A stretch of DNA of 64,000 nucleotides, from the NCBI RefSeq assembly GCF_000317065.1, contig NC_019701.1, positions 1,550,001 through 1,614,000 on the forward strand. The letters run 5' to 3'. Shown one piece after another: positions 1 through 8,653 of the stretch. A program made the translations under genes and the position numbers. The notes below the pieces were generated by a model that saw only the letters and a program-made list of their open reading frames with translations, was not told where the DNA came from and searched no databases. Source of the DNA: Pseudanabaena sp. PCC 7367 (GTDB lineage: Bacteria > Cyanobacteriota > Cyanobacteriia > Pseudanabaenales > Pseudanabaenaceae). Position 1 is the stretch's first letter. The number at the start of each line of letters is the position of its first letter.

Positions 1-347
1 TGGGTTATTTCGATAGACATGCGTAAATTATGATTTCCTGGCAGGGGAGAGTGGCTCTAAATAATTTATAAATAATTTAATTTCAACAATTGCTCGATTA
101 GTACAGGTATATATGCTGGTTTTAGCCGAAATCTATTGATGTCACTTTTGATGGCTTAAGCATATACCCATGTGCCGATCGCCCAAATTGCTGGAATTGC
201 ATCAAATCAGTAGACTAACCATAAGTCTGGTTTGGGCAGATGGTCTAGACACCAGATAAGTTGCTATGCTGGGCTAATTATTGCCATTAATTATTGATTA
301 AAATCTGCCTAGATCAAATATCCTAACGTCAAGTTTGTGAAGGTTCC
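1..347. other. Non-coding leader upstream of chlG
   Basis: No open frame with coding character and no RNA gene is recognisable here. The stretch is AT-rich and carries a cyanobacterial-style CGATCGCC element near 177. It presumably holds the chlG promoter, but no convincing -35/-10 pair stands out. A GAAGG at 339-343 serves as the ribosome-binding site for the ATG at 348. Confidence 0.5.
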
Positions 348-1487
348 ATGACATCTCAAAATCCCGATCTATCCCCTGAAGCAAGTTCAGCCGACCAAGC
401 CGCAGAATTAGCCGCTGAAATCACCACCGAAACAACATCATCAGCCGATCGCATCGATACAGATGATGCAGATGCTGCAAATAATGCAGATGCTGCAAAT
501 AATGCAGAGGCGAAAGAGGCCAAAGATGCAGATGCTAGTAAAGGCTCACGCACCAGACAAATGCTGGGGATGAAGGGCGCTGACTATCAAGAAACCTCGA
601 TCTGGAAGTTGCGCTTGCAGCTCATGAAGCCGATCACCTGGATTCCTTTGATCTGGGGGGTGGTTTGCGGTGCGGCTTCGTCGGGCAATTATACCTGGAC
701 GATCGAGAATGTGCTGATTTCTGCCGCCTGTATGCTGATGGCAGGACCATTACTGGCGGGATATACCCAGACAATCAATGACTATTACGATCGGGAAATT
801 GACGCAATTAATGAGCCCTATCGCCCGATTCCCTCTGGCGCAATTCCGCTCAAGCAGGTAGTAGCTCAAATTTGGATTTTGCTAGCTGCTGGGATTTTAG
901 TGGCGGCTGGTCTGGATCTTTGGGCTGGACACACCTTCCCCACGATCACGCTGATGGCGGCGCTGGGTTCGTTTTTGTCTTATATATATTCTGCGCCTCC
1001 TTTGAAACTCAAACAAAATGGCTGGCTGGGTAACTACGCGCTTGGTTCCAGCTACATTGCATTGCCCTGGTGGGCTGGTCATGCTCTGTTTGGCGATCTG
1101 AATTTGACGATCGTGATTATTACTCTGGTCTATAGCTTTGCTGGCCTTGGGATCGCGGTGGTAAATGACTTCAAGAGTGTGGAAGGCGATCGCCAACTGG
1201 GTCTGCAATCGCTGCCAGTCATGTTTGGTGTGGATAAGGCGGCTTTGATCTCGGCCACGATGATCGATGTATTTCAAATTGCGATCGCGCTCTATCTGTT
1301 GGCAGTGGGCGAAAAGCTGTTAGCTAGTCTATTGGTTTTGCTGGTAATTCCCCAAATCACCTTCCAGGACATGTACTTCCTGCGTAACCCACTGGAAAAT
1401 GATGTTAAATATCAAGCCAGTGCCCAGCCATTTCTGGTGATCGGCATGTTGGTGGCGGGGATTGCAATGGGACATGCGGGAGTTTAG
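348..1487 (+). CDS. chlG: Chlorophyll synthase ChlG (UbiA prenyltransferase family)
   Basis: Attaches the phytyl or geranylgeranyl tail to chlorophyllide a, the last step of chlorophyll a synthesis, in the thylakoid membrane. The UbiA signature is clear: DYYDREIDAINEPYRP around residues 145-160 holds the first Mg-diphosphate-binding Asp cluster, and NDFKSVEGD near 276-284 the second. The core from LGMKGADYQETSIWKLR onward matches cyanobacterial ChlG, and several hydrophobic helices follow. The protein is 379 residues, roughly 50 longer than usual. The excess is an N-terminal low-complexity Ala/Asp/Asn/Glu segment (residues about 1-70) partly built from two perfect 18-bp tandem repeats. GAAGG lies 4 nt before the chosen ATG. 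Identity is near certain; the role of the extension is unknown. Confidence 0.97.
   Translation: MTSQNPDLSPEASSADQAAELAAEITTETTSSADRIDTDDADAANNADAANNAEAKEAKDADASKGSRTRQMLGMKGADYQETSIWKLRLQLMKPITWIPLIWGVVCGAASSGNYTWTIENVLISAACMLMAGPLLAGYTQTINDYYDREIDAINEPYRPIPSGAIPLKQVVAQIWILLAAGILVAAGLDLWAGHTFPTITLMAALGSFLSYIYSAPPLKLKQNGWLGNYALGSSYIALPWWAGHALFGDLNLTIVIITLVYSFAGLGIAVVNDFKSVEGDRQLGLQSLPVMFGVDKAALISATMIDVFQIAIALYLLAVGEKLLASLLVLLVIPQITFQDMYFLRNPLENDVKYQASAQPFLVIGMLVAGIAMGHAGV
471..506 (+). repeat. Two perfect 18-bp tandem copies inside chlG
   Basis: GATGCTGCAAATAATGCA occurs at 471-488 and again at 489-506. It encodes a repeated Asp-Ala-Ala-Asn-Asn-Ala unit in the ChlG N-terminal extension. The copies are identical at the DNA level, which suggests a recent slippage or duplication event. 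Confidence 0.9.
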
Positions 1488-2046
1488 TTAATTGCTGGTG
1501 GCGATCGATGGTGATGTTGTGAAACTAAACTGTCTTGGCTAGTATGCTTGAGAGCTGGGAAAGGTTGACTAACGCTTTATTTCATTTTTTTCACAAAAGC
1601 ATCTACAGGTCTACGCCGCTACTACGATCGATAATTTCTTGGGTTAAAGATAAACTAGATATAAATGATTAACCTGAGTTCTAACTCAATCGGGCGTAGT
1701 CAGAAGTAGCAATAAAGGCGAAAACTAGTCTAGAAGCAAGCTAGATTACTTGCCAGCGCGATCTACATCACTTAGTTCCTGGCTCTGGGATTGGAAGATG
1801 TCGGTAGCAAGTATGCAGCTTGAGCCAAAATGAGGCTCAGGATTGTAAATTTTGGACTTTAAGTTTGAAATCCAATCTTGAGTATTGCCAATTAGAAATT
1901 AGAGCCTGACGGGACACAGCTTTAGCAATTGCTTAATGTTCTCGTCCTCAAGTCCGGTGGGCAATATTCCTGATACGAGCTGGCATTTCACATCATCTGG
2001 CTTCACAGCTTGAGATTGCACAATAGACTTTAGCCATCACTAAACT
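1488..2046. other. Intergenic region between chlG and the DUF2062 gene
   Basis: No gene is recognisable on either strand. A short imperfect hairpin, TGAGCC (1821-1826) with GGCTCA (1834-1839) around a 7-nt loop, is not followed by a T-run, so it is not a convincing terminator. Several CGATCG elements are present. The promoter of the downstream gene should lie here but was not identified. Confidence 0.4.
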
Positions 2047-2625
2047 ATGAAATTAAGCAGCAGAGACGATCGCCCAACCCAATTTTTGCGCCAAGAACAA
2101 GCCCCGCCAATTAAGCCAATTAAGCTGGACAAGAAACGCAAAAAAGGCTGGCAAAGGCAGTTGCGGTATATCTATTTGCGTGTAATTCGATCGAACAGTA
2201 GCCCCAAATCGATCGCCAGAGGGCTAGCAGCGGGTGTGTTTTCCGGCATGTTTCCCTTCTTTGGGCTGCAAACTATTATTGCTTTAGTTTTGGCTTTTGT
2301 GCTCAGGGGCAACAAGCTAGTGGCTGCGATCGCCACCTGGATTAGTAACCCCATTACCTATATACCGCTCTACATGTTTAATTTCTATCTTGGCAAATGG
2401 CTGCTGGGGGGTAATAAAGCGGTGCCCTTTTCACCGATGGATATTGGCTCGTGGAATGAACTGGGTAGTCTTGGTGGTATGGTGCTAGGCAGCTTACTTT
2501 TGGGCTGTTTGGTGTCTGGCACGATCGCCGGTGTGATTAGTTATTTTGTGGGTGTCTGGTTGTTTCGGCGAGTGCGAAAGGCTCACTATCGCCAAAGACA
2601 CAATGCTTATTACGAACTGCCTTAG
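2047..2625 (+). CDS. DUF2062 family membrane protein
   Basis: Small integral membrane protein of 192 residues. Residues 1-50 are basic and cytosolic-looking. From about residue 55 the DUF2062 core appears: ARGLAAGVFSGMFPFFGLQT, a second hydrophobic stretch, and a conserved TWISNPITYIPLY segment (about 97-110), then one more long helix near 140-170 and a basic tail. The NP-containing loop between helices is the family hallmark. The biochemical role of DUF2062 is not established; members are sometimes fused or linked to glycosyltransferases. The gene stands alone with 559 bp upstream. The family call is confident; no function is proposed. Confidence 0.85.
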   Translation: MKLSSRDDRPTQFLRQEQAPPIKPIKLDKKRKKGWQRQLRYIYLRVIRSNSSPKSIARGLAAGVFSGMFPFFGLQTIIALVLAFVLRGNKLVAAIATWISNPITYIPLYMFNFYLGKWLLGGNKAVPFSPMDIGSWNELGSLGGMVLGSLLLGCLVSGTIAGVISYFVGVWLFRRVRKAHYRQRHNAYYELP

Positions 2626-2805
2626 TGTAAGCATTAAAACTGGCTGATAGCTTAAATAATATAATAAAAAAGTGCGATCAGAATCCAATCTAGGATTAGC
2701 TTTTGGAATTTATTCATGCTGCACAACTGCTCTTAACATGAGTCTGACAATGCGGTTTTTGTAGCAAGGTTTGTAACAAAAATCTCTTGAAAGGAGTAAG
2801 TGATT

Positions 2806-3159
2806 ATGCACTATATCGATGGATGTGTACTTGCAGTACCAATAGGTAATAAAGACATTTACAAAAAGTATGCGGAAGCAGTGGCGATCGTGTTTAAGGA
2901 ATACGGAGCACTGAAGCTGATCGATTGTTGGGCTGATGATGTCCCTGATGGAGAAATCACCTCTTTCCCCATGGCAGTTAAATGCAAAGAGGATGAAACA
3001 GTCTGTTTCTCCTGGATCGTTTGGCCCTCCAAAGAAGTCCGCAATGATACATGGCCGAAAGTTATGGCTGACTCTCGCTTAAGCAATGAGAATAACCCAA
3101 TGCCGTTTGATGCAAAACGTATGATCTTTGGTGGATTTGAGATGATCGTTGATGTTTAA
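2806..3159 (+). CDS. DUF1428 (YbaA-like) family protein
   Basis: A 117-residue cytosolic protein opening MHYIDGCVLAVP, the typical start of DUF1428/YbaA proteins, and ending with FDAKRMIFGGFEMIVDV, the family C-terminus. It also has the usual central FSWIVWPSKEVRNDTW. The family adopts a dimeric ferredoxin-like fold of unknown activity. AAGGAG at 2791-2796 sits 9 nt before the ATG at 2806 but only 3 nt before an in-frame GTG at 2800, so the ATG is chosen. A TATAAT hexamer at 2660-2665 could be part of its promoter, but no good -35 element pairs with it. Confidence 0.88.
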   Translation: MHYIDGCVLAVPIGNKDIYKKYAEAVAIVFKEYGALKLIDCWADDVPDGEITSFPMAVKCKEDETVCFSWIVWPSKEVRNDTWPKVMADSRLSNENNPMPFDAKRMIFGGFEMIVDV

Positions 3160-3203
3160 GTAACTGCAAAATTTTTATAGATAAGCTTGGTAAATTAGCT
3201 AAA

Positions 3204-4265
3204 TTGAGTAAGTTTGACAGACCAAGCAAGATCCTGATCTGGATAATTTTAACAGCGGGGATTGCTGCAATTTCCAGCGCTGCCCTTTTAATTCGTCTGG
3301 CTTTGCAGGCAGCAGGAGAAGAAGGCATTGGCGTAAGCCTATCGATCGCGGCGATGCGGCTGACAATGGCCACTTTGTTACTACTGCCAATTAACTATAC
3401 GCAGCATTTAGGCAGAACGAAGAGAAATCCACGATCGACATTGAGATCTAATCAGCGCGAAGATCCAAAAACCCCGCCACTTGCCCAACCAGCATTAGCA
3501 CTTAAGGATGAGTTGCAATCAGATCGGGCAATTAATCCCGCAACCAAAACTCAAGCAATACCACGATCGGAGTCAACCATCCTGATTGCGATCGCTTCTG
3601 GCTTGTTGCTGGCTCTGCAATTTTGCACCTGGACGACCTCTCTTTCCTATACCTCGATCGCTGCTTCTACTACTCTGGTGACCACTAATCCGGTCTGGAC
3701 AGCCTTGATTGGCTGGTGGTGGGGTAAGGAGCGCCTGAGCTGGACTACCTGGCTGGGAATGGCGATCGCCTTGACTGGTGGCGTGGTCATTGCCCAAGCG
3801 GACGGAGATCCACAAACAGCTAGCAATCCGGCACTGGGTAATTTACTGGCTTTGCTGGGTGCAATTGCGATGAGTTTATATTTCCATCTGGCACAGCAAT
3901 CACAAAAGCGAGGTCTGAGCCTGAATAGGCATATTGCGATCGCCTATGGTAGCGCTGCTCTGTTTTTACTACCCCTGCCGTTTTTAGCCCAAACCTATTA
4001 CTGGCATTTTTCAACCCAATTCTATGGCTTTGTGTTCTTGCTGGCGATCGCCCCCCAATTGATTGGCCATACTAGCTTGAACTGGTCATTGCGCTGGACT
4101 TCACCTACGGCAGTGGCGATCGTGACTCTCTGTGAGCCGGTGTTAGCCAGTGTGCTTGGTTATCTATTCCTATCAGAGGCGGTGGCGATCGTAACCATGA
4201 TTGGCGCGGCTTTAATTTTGGCTGGGGTGGCGATCAGTCTCTGGCAGTTGGCTCAAACCAAGTGA
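3204..4265 (+). CDS. DMT-superfamily transporter with two EamA domains
   Basis: Predicted ten-helix inner-membrane exporter of the drug/metabolite transporter superfamily. Two EamA repeats are visible, roughly residues 12-195 and 210-350. The second contains the typical APQLIGHTSLNWSLRW and ends in a Leu/Ile-rich helix. An unusual hydrophilic insert of about 60 residues (about 73-130) separates the first two helices from the rest. The start is a TTG at 3204; no ATG occurs in frame until inside the second helix, and the Shine-Dalgarno is poor, so the start is uncertain. Substrate cannot be inferred; amino-acid or metabolite efflux is usual. It begins 44 nt after the DUF1428 gene and may be co-transcribed. 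Confidence 0.88.
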   Translation: MSKFDRPSKILIWIILTAGIAAISSAALLIRLALQAAGEEGIGVSLSIAAMRLTMATLLLLPINYTQHLGRTKRNPRSTLRSNQREDPKTPPLAQPALALKDELQSDRAINPATKTQAIPRSESTILIAIASGLLLALQFCTWTTSLSYTSIAASTTLVTTNPVWTALIGWWWGKERLSWTTWLGMAIALTGGVVIAQADGDPQTASNPALGNLLALLGAIAMSLYFHLAQQSQKRGLSLNRHIAIAYGSAALFLLPLPFLAQTYYWHFSTQFYGFVFLLAIAPQLIGHTSLNWSLRWTSPTAVAIVTLCEPVLASVLGYLFLSEAVAIVTMIGAALILAGVAISLWQLAQTK

Positions 4266-4533
4266 GGAATTTTTTTTAACACGGCTTGTGATTGGGGATT
4301 GCCTGGGCAATTTAATTGTTGTGTTAGCGAGCATTTTTGATTGAACTGGCGTTGAGCAAATTCTTAAATTCTTATTCAAGCGATCGCCACCAGCATTGTG
4401 TGAAATTATGTTGAGAGCAAGGCTGATTTACCCGCTTGATAGAGTTTATGGGTGAAGATCTAACTAGAATACTTTATTATTTTCATCCTCTTGGAAACTA
4501 CGCCCTAGCATTTAATTACTGGAGGCTAAGGCC

Positions 4534-4986
4534 ATGATGATATCAAAAAAAATTATAAACTCTGATTTCCAAAGCCAAATCACATCCCTGTGGACATGCT
4601 TTTTATTGGGCACCTTGTTCCATACTCAGTTAGCTTTGATGCCATTGTTTCATGGTCTAGAAGTGACACATTCCCACACCGACAAGGTAGTGAATTTAGA
4701 TTTTGTGTTCTGGTTTATGCTGCTGTTTTTTGCGCTGCCAATGCTGACGATCGCCTTGACCCATTTCACCACCGCCAGGATCTATCGCAAATTTCATTTT
4801 GGCTTGACCGTGATCTTTACGGTATTGAATTTCATTCACTTGGCGATCGATATTGTGATCGCAGTGCCATCCTATCAGATCGCATTGATGGTGTTATTGT
4901 TTACGATCGGCATTGGCTTAAATGTTGTCTCCTGGCAATGGCTGCGTTATGGCCATATTGTGATCCCTAAAACCGTTGTCAGCTAG
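4534..4986 (+). CDS. Small four-helix membrane protein, unknown function
   Basis: A 150-residue protein with four hydrophobic segments (about 18-38, 55-78, 88-110 and 115-138). A short His-containing loop, EVTHSHTDKVV, follows the first helix and a basic RIYRKFHFG loop separates helices two and three. GGAGG at 4521-4525 lies 8 nt before the ATG, a good ribosome-binding site. I do not recognise the family. The paired His residues near a membrane surface could bind a metal or haem, but that is speculation. It is isolated, with 268 bp upstream and a convergent gene downstream. Confidence 0.75.
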   Translation: MMISKKIINSDFQSQITSLWTCFLLGTLFHTQLALMPLFHGLEVTHSHTDKVVNLDFVFWFMLLFFALPMLTIALTHFTTARIYRKFHFGLTVIFTVLNFIHLAIDIVIAVPSYQIALMVLLFTIGIGLNVVSWQWLRYGHIVIPKTVVS

Positions 4987-5074
4987 ATTGTGCGATTAGG
5001 CGATGGTTTTAATTTTTTGGTATGAGGCTAAATTGGTGACTTTTGAAGCTGAATTGATGACTTAAATTGATTAC

Positions 5075-7525
5075 TTAAGCTGAGAGCATAATTAAATTAC
5101 CCTGCCAACTCTCAGATTCCAGGTCAGCAGCTAAGCCCGAACTGCGAAGATCGCCAGCACGGATATTTTGCGCCAAGGGCAAGAGGGAATTACAAAGGGG
5201 AGCCGATCGCAACCAGAGATGGAATTTTGTAGTTGCTACTGCATCGGGATTAGGATCGCAGCCATAGATGTTGTGCTGGAGGATTTGTGCCGCGATCGCA
5301 CCCAGATTAATTTTTGCCTGAGTGGGGCGGCGGGCTGATTCTGAAGCGTTGGTTGATATATTTACTGGTTCTAATTTTTGTATTTCTTGGGCAGCAGCAA
5401 TGAACTGGGCGAGTAAGAAATCAAAGGCAACCGCTAGTTCTACGCCAGAGCCACATTTAGGATCAACGATGCGTAGTTCTGAGAGGGCTTGTTGGTACAA
5501 TTGCCAGAACCTTAGCCTGGTTTCCGGTGTAGTGGCGGCAATATTTGGGGCTGGATTATCTAGATTATGAGGACGAGGAGGGCTCAGATCTGCGGATGGG
5601 GAATTAGCTGGAGTTGGTTCGATCGCCGCTGGTGGTAAAACTTGAGAAGATTGAAGCTTGGGATTAGCAATCTCTTCAGCCGGAACTGTTTTCTCTCCAT
5701 TTTGAATATTACTAGCACTATCACTAGCATCACTGACTGAATCCCCCTTAGGAGCATAATCCCCCTCTAGGGCTGGCTCATGGCGATCGCCTGCTTCTAT
5801 CTTTTGATCTTCTGCCAAAAGCTCAGCAATCCTGGCATTGATTTGTTTGGTGAGTTTGACCGGGATATATTCTGCCCGCAACAGCGATCGGGGCGGGAAA
5901 GCCAGCTTACGGCGTTTTGGGGCTTCCCCCGTTTCCGCCTCCTGCCGCAAGAGCAGCAAATCGCGCAGGGTTTCTTCTAAGATATAGGCGATCGCGGTGC
6001 TAGAAATATCTTCGCCAAAATCAAAGCGGGTTAGTTCTTTTAATTGGCGGCAAAACTCTTCACCCACAAACAAATCGCGGTCAAGCAAGGGATCAAACTG
6101 AAACAAGCTACTGCCATAGGCTGGGATCGACCAATTCAGACGCGAGATGCCACCATAGACCCAATTAAAGATCGCCTTGTAGTTATCCCAGGCGGGTTGA
6201 GGCCGATAGGGATTCTCAAATTCATAGGCATCCTTCAGTAAATTGGTTGGCAACATCTGCCGATCTTCGCCAGCGGCAATAAACATAATTCGATCGAGGA
6301 GTTTTTGCACCTGGGTGATCGCCAAATTAGTTAACTGAGCAGGAGATATATCACTGGGAAGATAGCTTGGGCTTGTTTCAGGCTCAGCAATAGATGTAGG
6401 CGTGCTTTGCGTTGGGCTAGCTCCGGTACTAGCTTTGTTACTGGGGGACGCAATTAGTGGCGCATTATCTCTACCCAAGGCAAGCGCCCGCAGTTGCTTA
6501 GCAGGTGGGCTTTGGTTAGGAGCATCACTGGGATTAGCGTTAGGACTATGATAAAAATCTGGGTTGGCCTGTGGGTCGGTCTGCTGGTGGCGGCGTTGGT
6601 GGGCTGCTCGATCGTGGCCATGTTCGGCCTGGTCATGGGGATGGCGATCGGTGTTTTGGTTGGGCTCGTGGCTGGCTTTTTGGTGGCGCTGTTGGTGGGT
6701 TAATTGCTTTTGAGTTTGATCCTGGCGCTGCTGGCTTGGGCTGGTATCAGTGCGATCGGCATGATCTAAAGCTTCTGAAGCATCTACGGCATCTTGATTG
6801 AAATGATTAACCTTGGGATCAGTTTGCCCAGTCTGCTCAGATTGTTCAGATTGCTCAGTGGCAATTTGCTGCAAGCGATATCGAAAGTCTTTGACCAGAT
6901 TCAGGCGAACTTTATGAAAATAGCTATAGAAATCCCGCGCGATCACCATTTCCGCATTTTGCGATTCTTCTAATAGCTGCAAAATCCGCGATCGCTCCTG
7001 GCTATTGGGTAGCCCTGGCAACAGGGTACGGCGGCACAGAATAAAATAAAACTGGCGCAGATAGTCAGCATCAACGATCAACTTTCCCAGGCTAAACTGC
7101 TGGTAGAACAATTTTGGCTTGGATTTGTGATAAAGCCGTAAACATTTATAATCGATCGCAATCAACCATTCACTCGCCGCATGTTGGGGCTGAATTTCCC
7201 GATCGATGCCATGAATAAAAATTTCCGCCACCACCTGGAGTCCATCTTCAAAAAAGAATCCTAGCGCCGGGCTCGGCTGAAATTCAAACTCCCACCCGCG
7301 TGAATCTTCACCAAAGGGCGATCGATAGCCCAACACTTCCACAAACAGGTCATGCAAAAACTCGGCATCACTGGCTTCGTCCGGTTGCTTGCCGTCGTTA
7401 ATATACTTGAGCCATTTCACGATCTTGCTGGCTCGTCTGGTCAGATCGGCAGGGAAACCAAACGTAGCAATGCGATTTTTCAGGGTTTTGCGTTGAAACA
7501 GGGGATATGGCGATCGCGTCGTCAT
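5075..7525 (-). CDS. Type IIG restriction-modification-like protein lacking the NPPY catalytic motif
   Basis: An 816-residue protein resembling the N-terminal and helical parts of Eco57I-class (type IIG) R-M enzymes. Residues about 100-215 include SEWLIAIDYKCLRLYH and a FYFILCRRTLLP segment as in that class. A His/Gln-rich low-complexity linker covers about 225-345. Helical linker features follow, with YGSSLFQFDPLLDRDLF and DFGEDISSTAIAYILEETLR (about 470-540). AdoMet motif I appears as DPKCGSG at 688-694 (usually DPACGSG), followed by IYGCDPNPDAV. The protein then stops about 120 residues later, before the NPPY motif needed for adenine methylation. No clear PD-(D/E)xK nuclease triad is seen. 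It overlaps the upstream DUF3007 gene by 4 bp (ATGA), so translation is coupled. It is probably not an active methylase; a structural or regulatory role, or decay, is possible. Confidence 0.7.
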   Translation of the reverse strand: MTTRSPYPLFQRKTLKNRIATFGFPADLTRRASKIVKWLKYINDGKQPDEASDAEFLHDLFVEVLGYRSPFGEDSRGWEFEFQPSPALGFFFEDGLQVVAEIFIHGIDREIQPQHAASEWLIAIDYKCLRLYHKSKPKLFYQQFSLGKLIVDADYLRQFYFILCRRTLLPGLPNSQERSRILQLLEESQNAEMVIARDFYSYFHKVRLNLVKDFRYRLQQIATEQSEQSEQTGQTDPKVNHFNQDAVDASEALDHADRTDTSPSQQRQDQTQKQLTHQQRHQKASHEPNQNTDRHPHDQAEHGHDRAAHQRRHQQTDPQANPDFYHSPNANPSDAPNQSPPAKQLRALALGRDNAPLIASPSNKASTGASPTQSTPTSIAEPETSPSYLPSDISPAQLTNLAITQVQKLLDRIMFIAAGEDRQMLPTNLLKDAYEFENPYRPQPAWDNYKAIFNWVYGGISRLNWSIPAYGSSLFQFDPLLDRDLFVGEEFCRQLKELTRFDFGEDISSTAIAYILEETLRDLLLLRQEAETGEAPKRRKLAFPPRSLLRAEYIPVKLTKQINARIAELLAEDQKIEAGDRHEPALEGDYAPKGDSVSDASDSASNIQNGEKTVPAEEIANPKLQSSQVLPPAAIEPTPANSPSADLSPPRPHNLDNPAPNIAATTPETRLRFWQLYQQALSELRIVDPKCGSGVELAVAFDFLLAQFIAAAQEIQKLEPVNISTNASESARRPTQAKINLGAIAAQILQHNIYGCDPNPDAVATTKFHLWLRSAPLCNSLLPLAQNIRAGDLRSSGLAADLESESWQGNLIMLSA

Positions 7526-7887
7526 TGGTCTGCATCTGGGTCGGATTTGGCAGCCTGTTGCTGTTCGCTTGCCGCTAATTCCTCGGCTAATTCTTCGGCA
7601 GCGATCTCGGCCTGAAGCTTGGCGATTTCTTCCGGTGACATCTCCGCCAATTTTTTTTGCAATACTGCTTTTTTATAGTCATCTAATTGTTGATCGAGGG
7701 TCATATTGCCCGTGACCACCCGCAATAAATAGGTCGATAGCCATGCCAGCAAACCCACCACCAGCACTAACTGGCTCCAGACTCCGGCTGAATTGGCCTC
7801 AATGCCAGCCATTTTCAAACCAAAGTAGGCCACGCCACCAAGGGCGAAGAAAGCTAGGGTGATGGCGATCGCATCAATTCGACGCAT
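7522..7887 (-). CDS. DUF3007 family membrane protein
   Basis: A 121-residue protein starting MRRIDAIAITLAFF, with two hydrophobic helices (about 5-27 and 37-56), then TGNMTLDQQLDDYKKAVLQK and an acidic coiled-coil-like tail rich in Ala/Glu. This is the layout of DUF3007, a cyanobacterial and plastid-lineage family of unknown function. It lies 84 nt downstream of ndhL on the same strand, a neighbourhood I recall from other cyanobacteria, and its last codons overlap the R-M-like gene by 4 bp. A role connected with thylakoid NDH-1 is an inference from context only. Confidence 0.82.
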   Translation of the reverse strand: MRRIDAIAITLAFFALGGVAYFGLKMAGIEANSAGVWSQLVLVVGLLAWLSTYLLRVVTGNMTLDQQLDDYKKAVLQKKLAEMSPEEIAKLQAEIAAEELAEELAASEQQQAAKSDPDADQ

Positions 7888-7971
7888 TAATATTGCTTAT
7901 GGATTGAGATGAATTTTGATTGAGATGGATTGGTGAGGATGCTGATTGGAATTATCAACAAATGCAAGCCT

Positions 7972-8208
7972 CTAGATCTTGCGGGGCTGAGGCCGAAAGT
8001 TGAGGAAAGGCGAGAGCAGCAACAGACCAGGGAAGAAGAAAAAGACCAAAAAACAAATGAAGGCTCTCTCCATACTGCTAGTTTTATACCAGCGGGCTTT
8101 GAAGTAAAACATCAGCATGGTTGGAACCACTAGTAGATAAGTGCCACCAATTACAGCGTAGGCAATCAGAGCTAGCCCATAGGGGAGGTTGTTAATCAGA
8201 TCAATCAT
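7972..8208 (-). CDS. ndhL: NAD(P)H-quinone oxidoreductase subunit L (NdhL)
   Basis: A 78-residue membrane subunit of the cyanobacterial NDH-1 complex, which takes electrons from ferredoxin to plastoquinone in respiration, cyclic electron flow and CO2 uptake. NdhL is also known as IctA. Two transmembrane helices are visible (about 8-33 and 48-68). The family hallmark [20 protein letters not shown] is followed by [18 protein letters not shown] and the conserved end [16 protein letters not shown]. Length and motifs match cyanobacterial NdhL closely. It is the first gene of a probable minus-strand operon with the DUF3007 and R-M-like genes. Confidence 0.95.
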   Translation of the reverse strand: MIDLINNLPYGLALIAYAVIGGTYLLVVPTMLMFYFKARWYKTSSMERAFICFLVFFFFPGLLLLSPFLNFRPQPRKI

Positions 8209-8285
8209 AGGGTTGTCTAGGTAGGCAATTGTCTAAAGTCTAAAAGTAGTCTAGGTTGCAATCAGATAAGCGTGAGATGTCTTAG

Positions 8286-8303
8286 ACGTACTGAACGTAC
8301 TGA
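8286..8303. repeat. Tandem 9-bp direct repeat
   Basis: ACGTACTGA at 8286-8294 is repeated exactly at 8295-8303, about 80 bp upstream of the ndhL start. It could be a regulator site or simple slippage; nothing distinguishes the two. Confidence 0.6.
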
Positions 8304-8461
8304 AGCTGCGGATCATTTAATCGATCAACATAATTGATCACAGCGATCATAGCGATAATTACGATCGGCTATTTTCTTAATTCACCTCGATCGTTACGTG
8401 CCTAGAATAAAGCAATAATGCTGATTTACAGCCAGGTGAGCGATCGCGGTTAAATTGTTAC

Positions 8462-8488
8462 CTTTGCTTACAATGCATTTTAGCAAAG
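8462..8488. repeat. 7-bp inverted repeat
   Basis: CTTTGCT (8462-8468) and AGCAAAG (8482-8488) form perfect arms around a 13-nt loop, about 165 bp upstream of the glycosyltransferase start. It may be an operator or chance. Confidence 0.4.
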
Positions 8489-8653
8489 AAGGTTTGACTA
8501 GCTGAGTTATTTATTTGGAGGTGAAAACCCACCTACACCAATTAGAACCAATTTGCTAGGATTCTACTGGAGTTGTATTCTTAATAATTGCGCTGTAATT
8601 GCGCTAATCATCTTACTTATTCCAGCATTCACAGCATAGCGGCATAGCAACCT

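Larger units (their letters stand above)
8209..8653. other. Divergent intergenic region between ndhL and a glycosyltransferase
   Basis: This 445-bp spacer must hold promoters for both flanking genes. It contains a 9-bp tandem duplication (8286-8303), an inverted repeat (8462-8488), and a small AGGTG/CACCT hairpin (8519-8523 with 8530-8534). No RNA gene or coding frame was recognised. Confidence 0.4.

Noticed and set aside
1821-1839. Hairpin TGAGCC/GGCTCA as a terminator after chlG
   Set aside because: The stem is 6 bp, not followed by a T-run, and lies over 330 bp past the stop codon.
8519-8534. AGGTG/CACCT hairpin as a riboswitch in the glycosyltransferase leader
   Set aside because: The 5-bp stem matches no known riboswitch core; it is too short to support the call.
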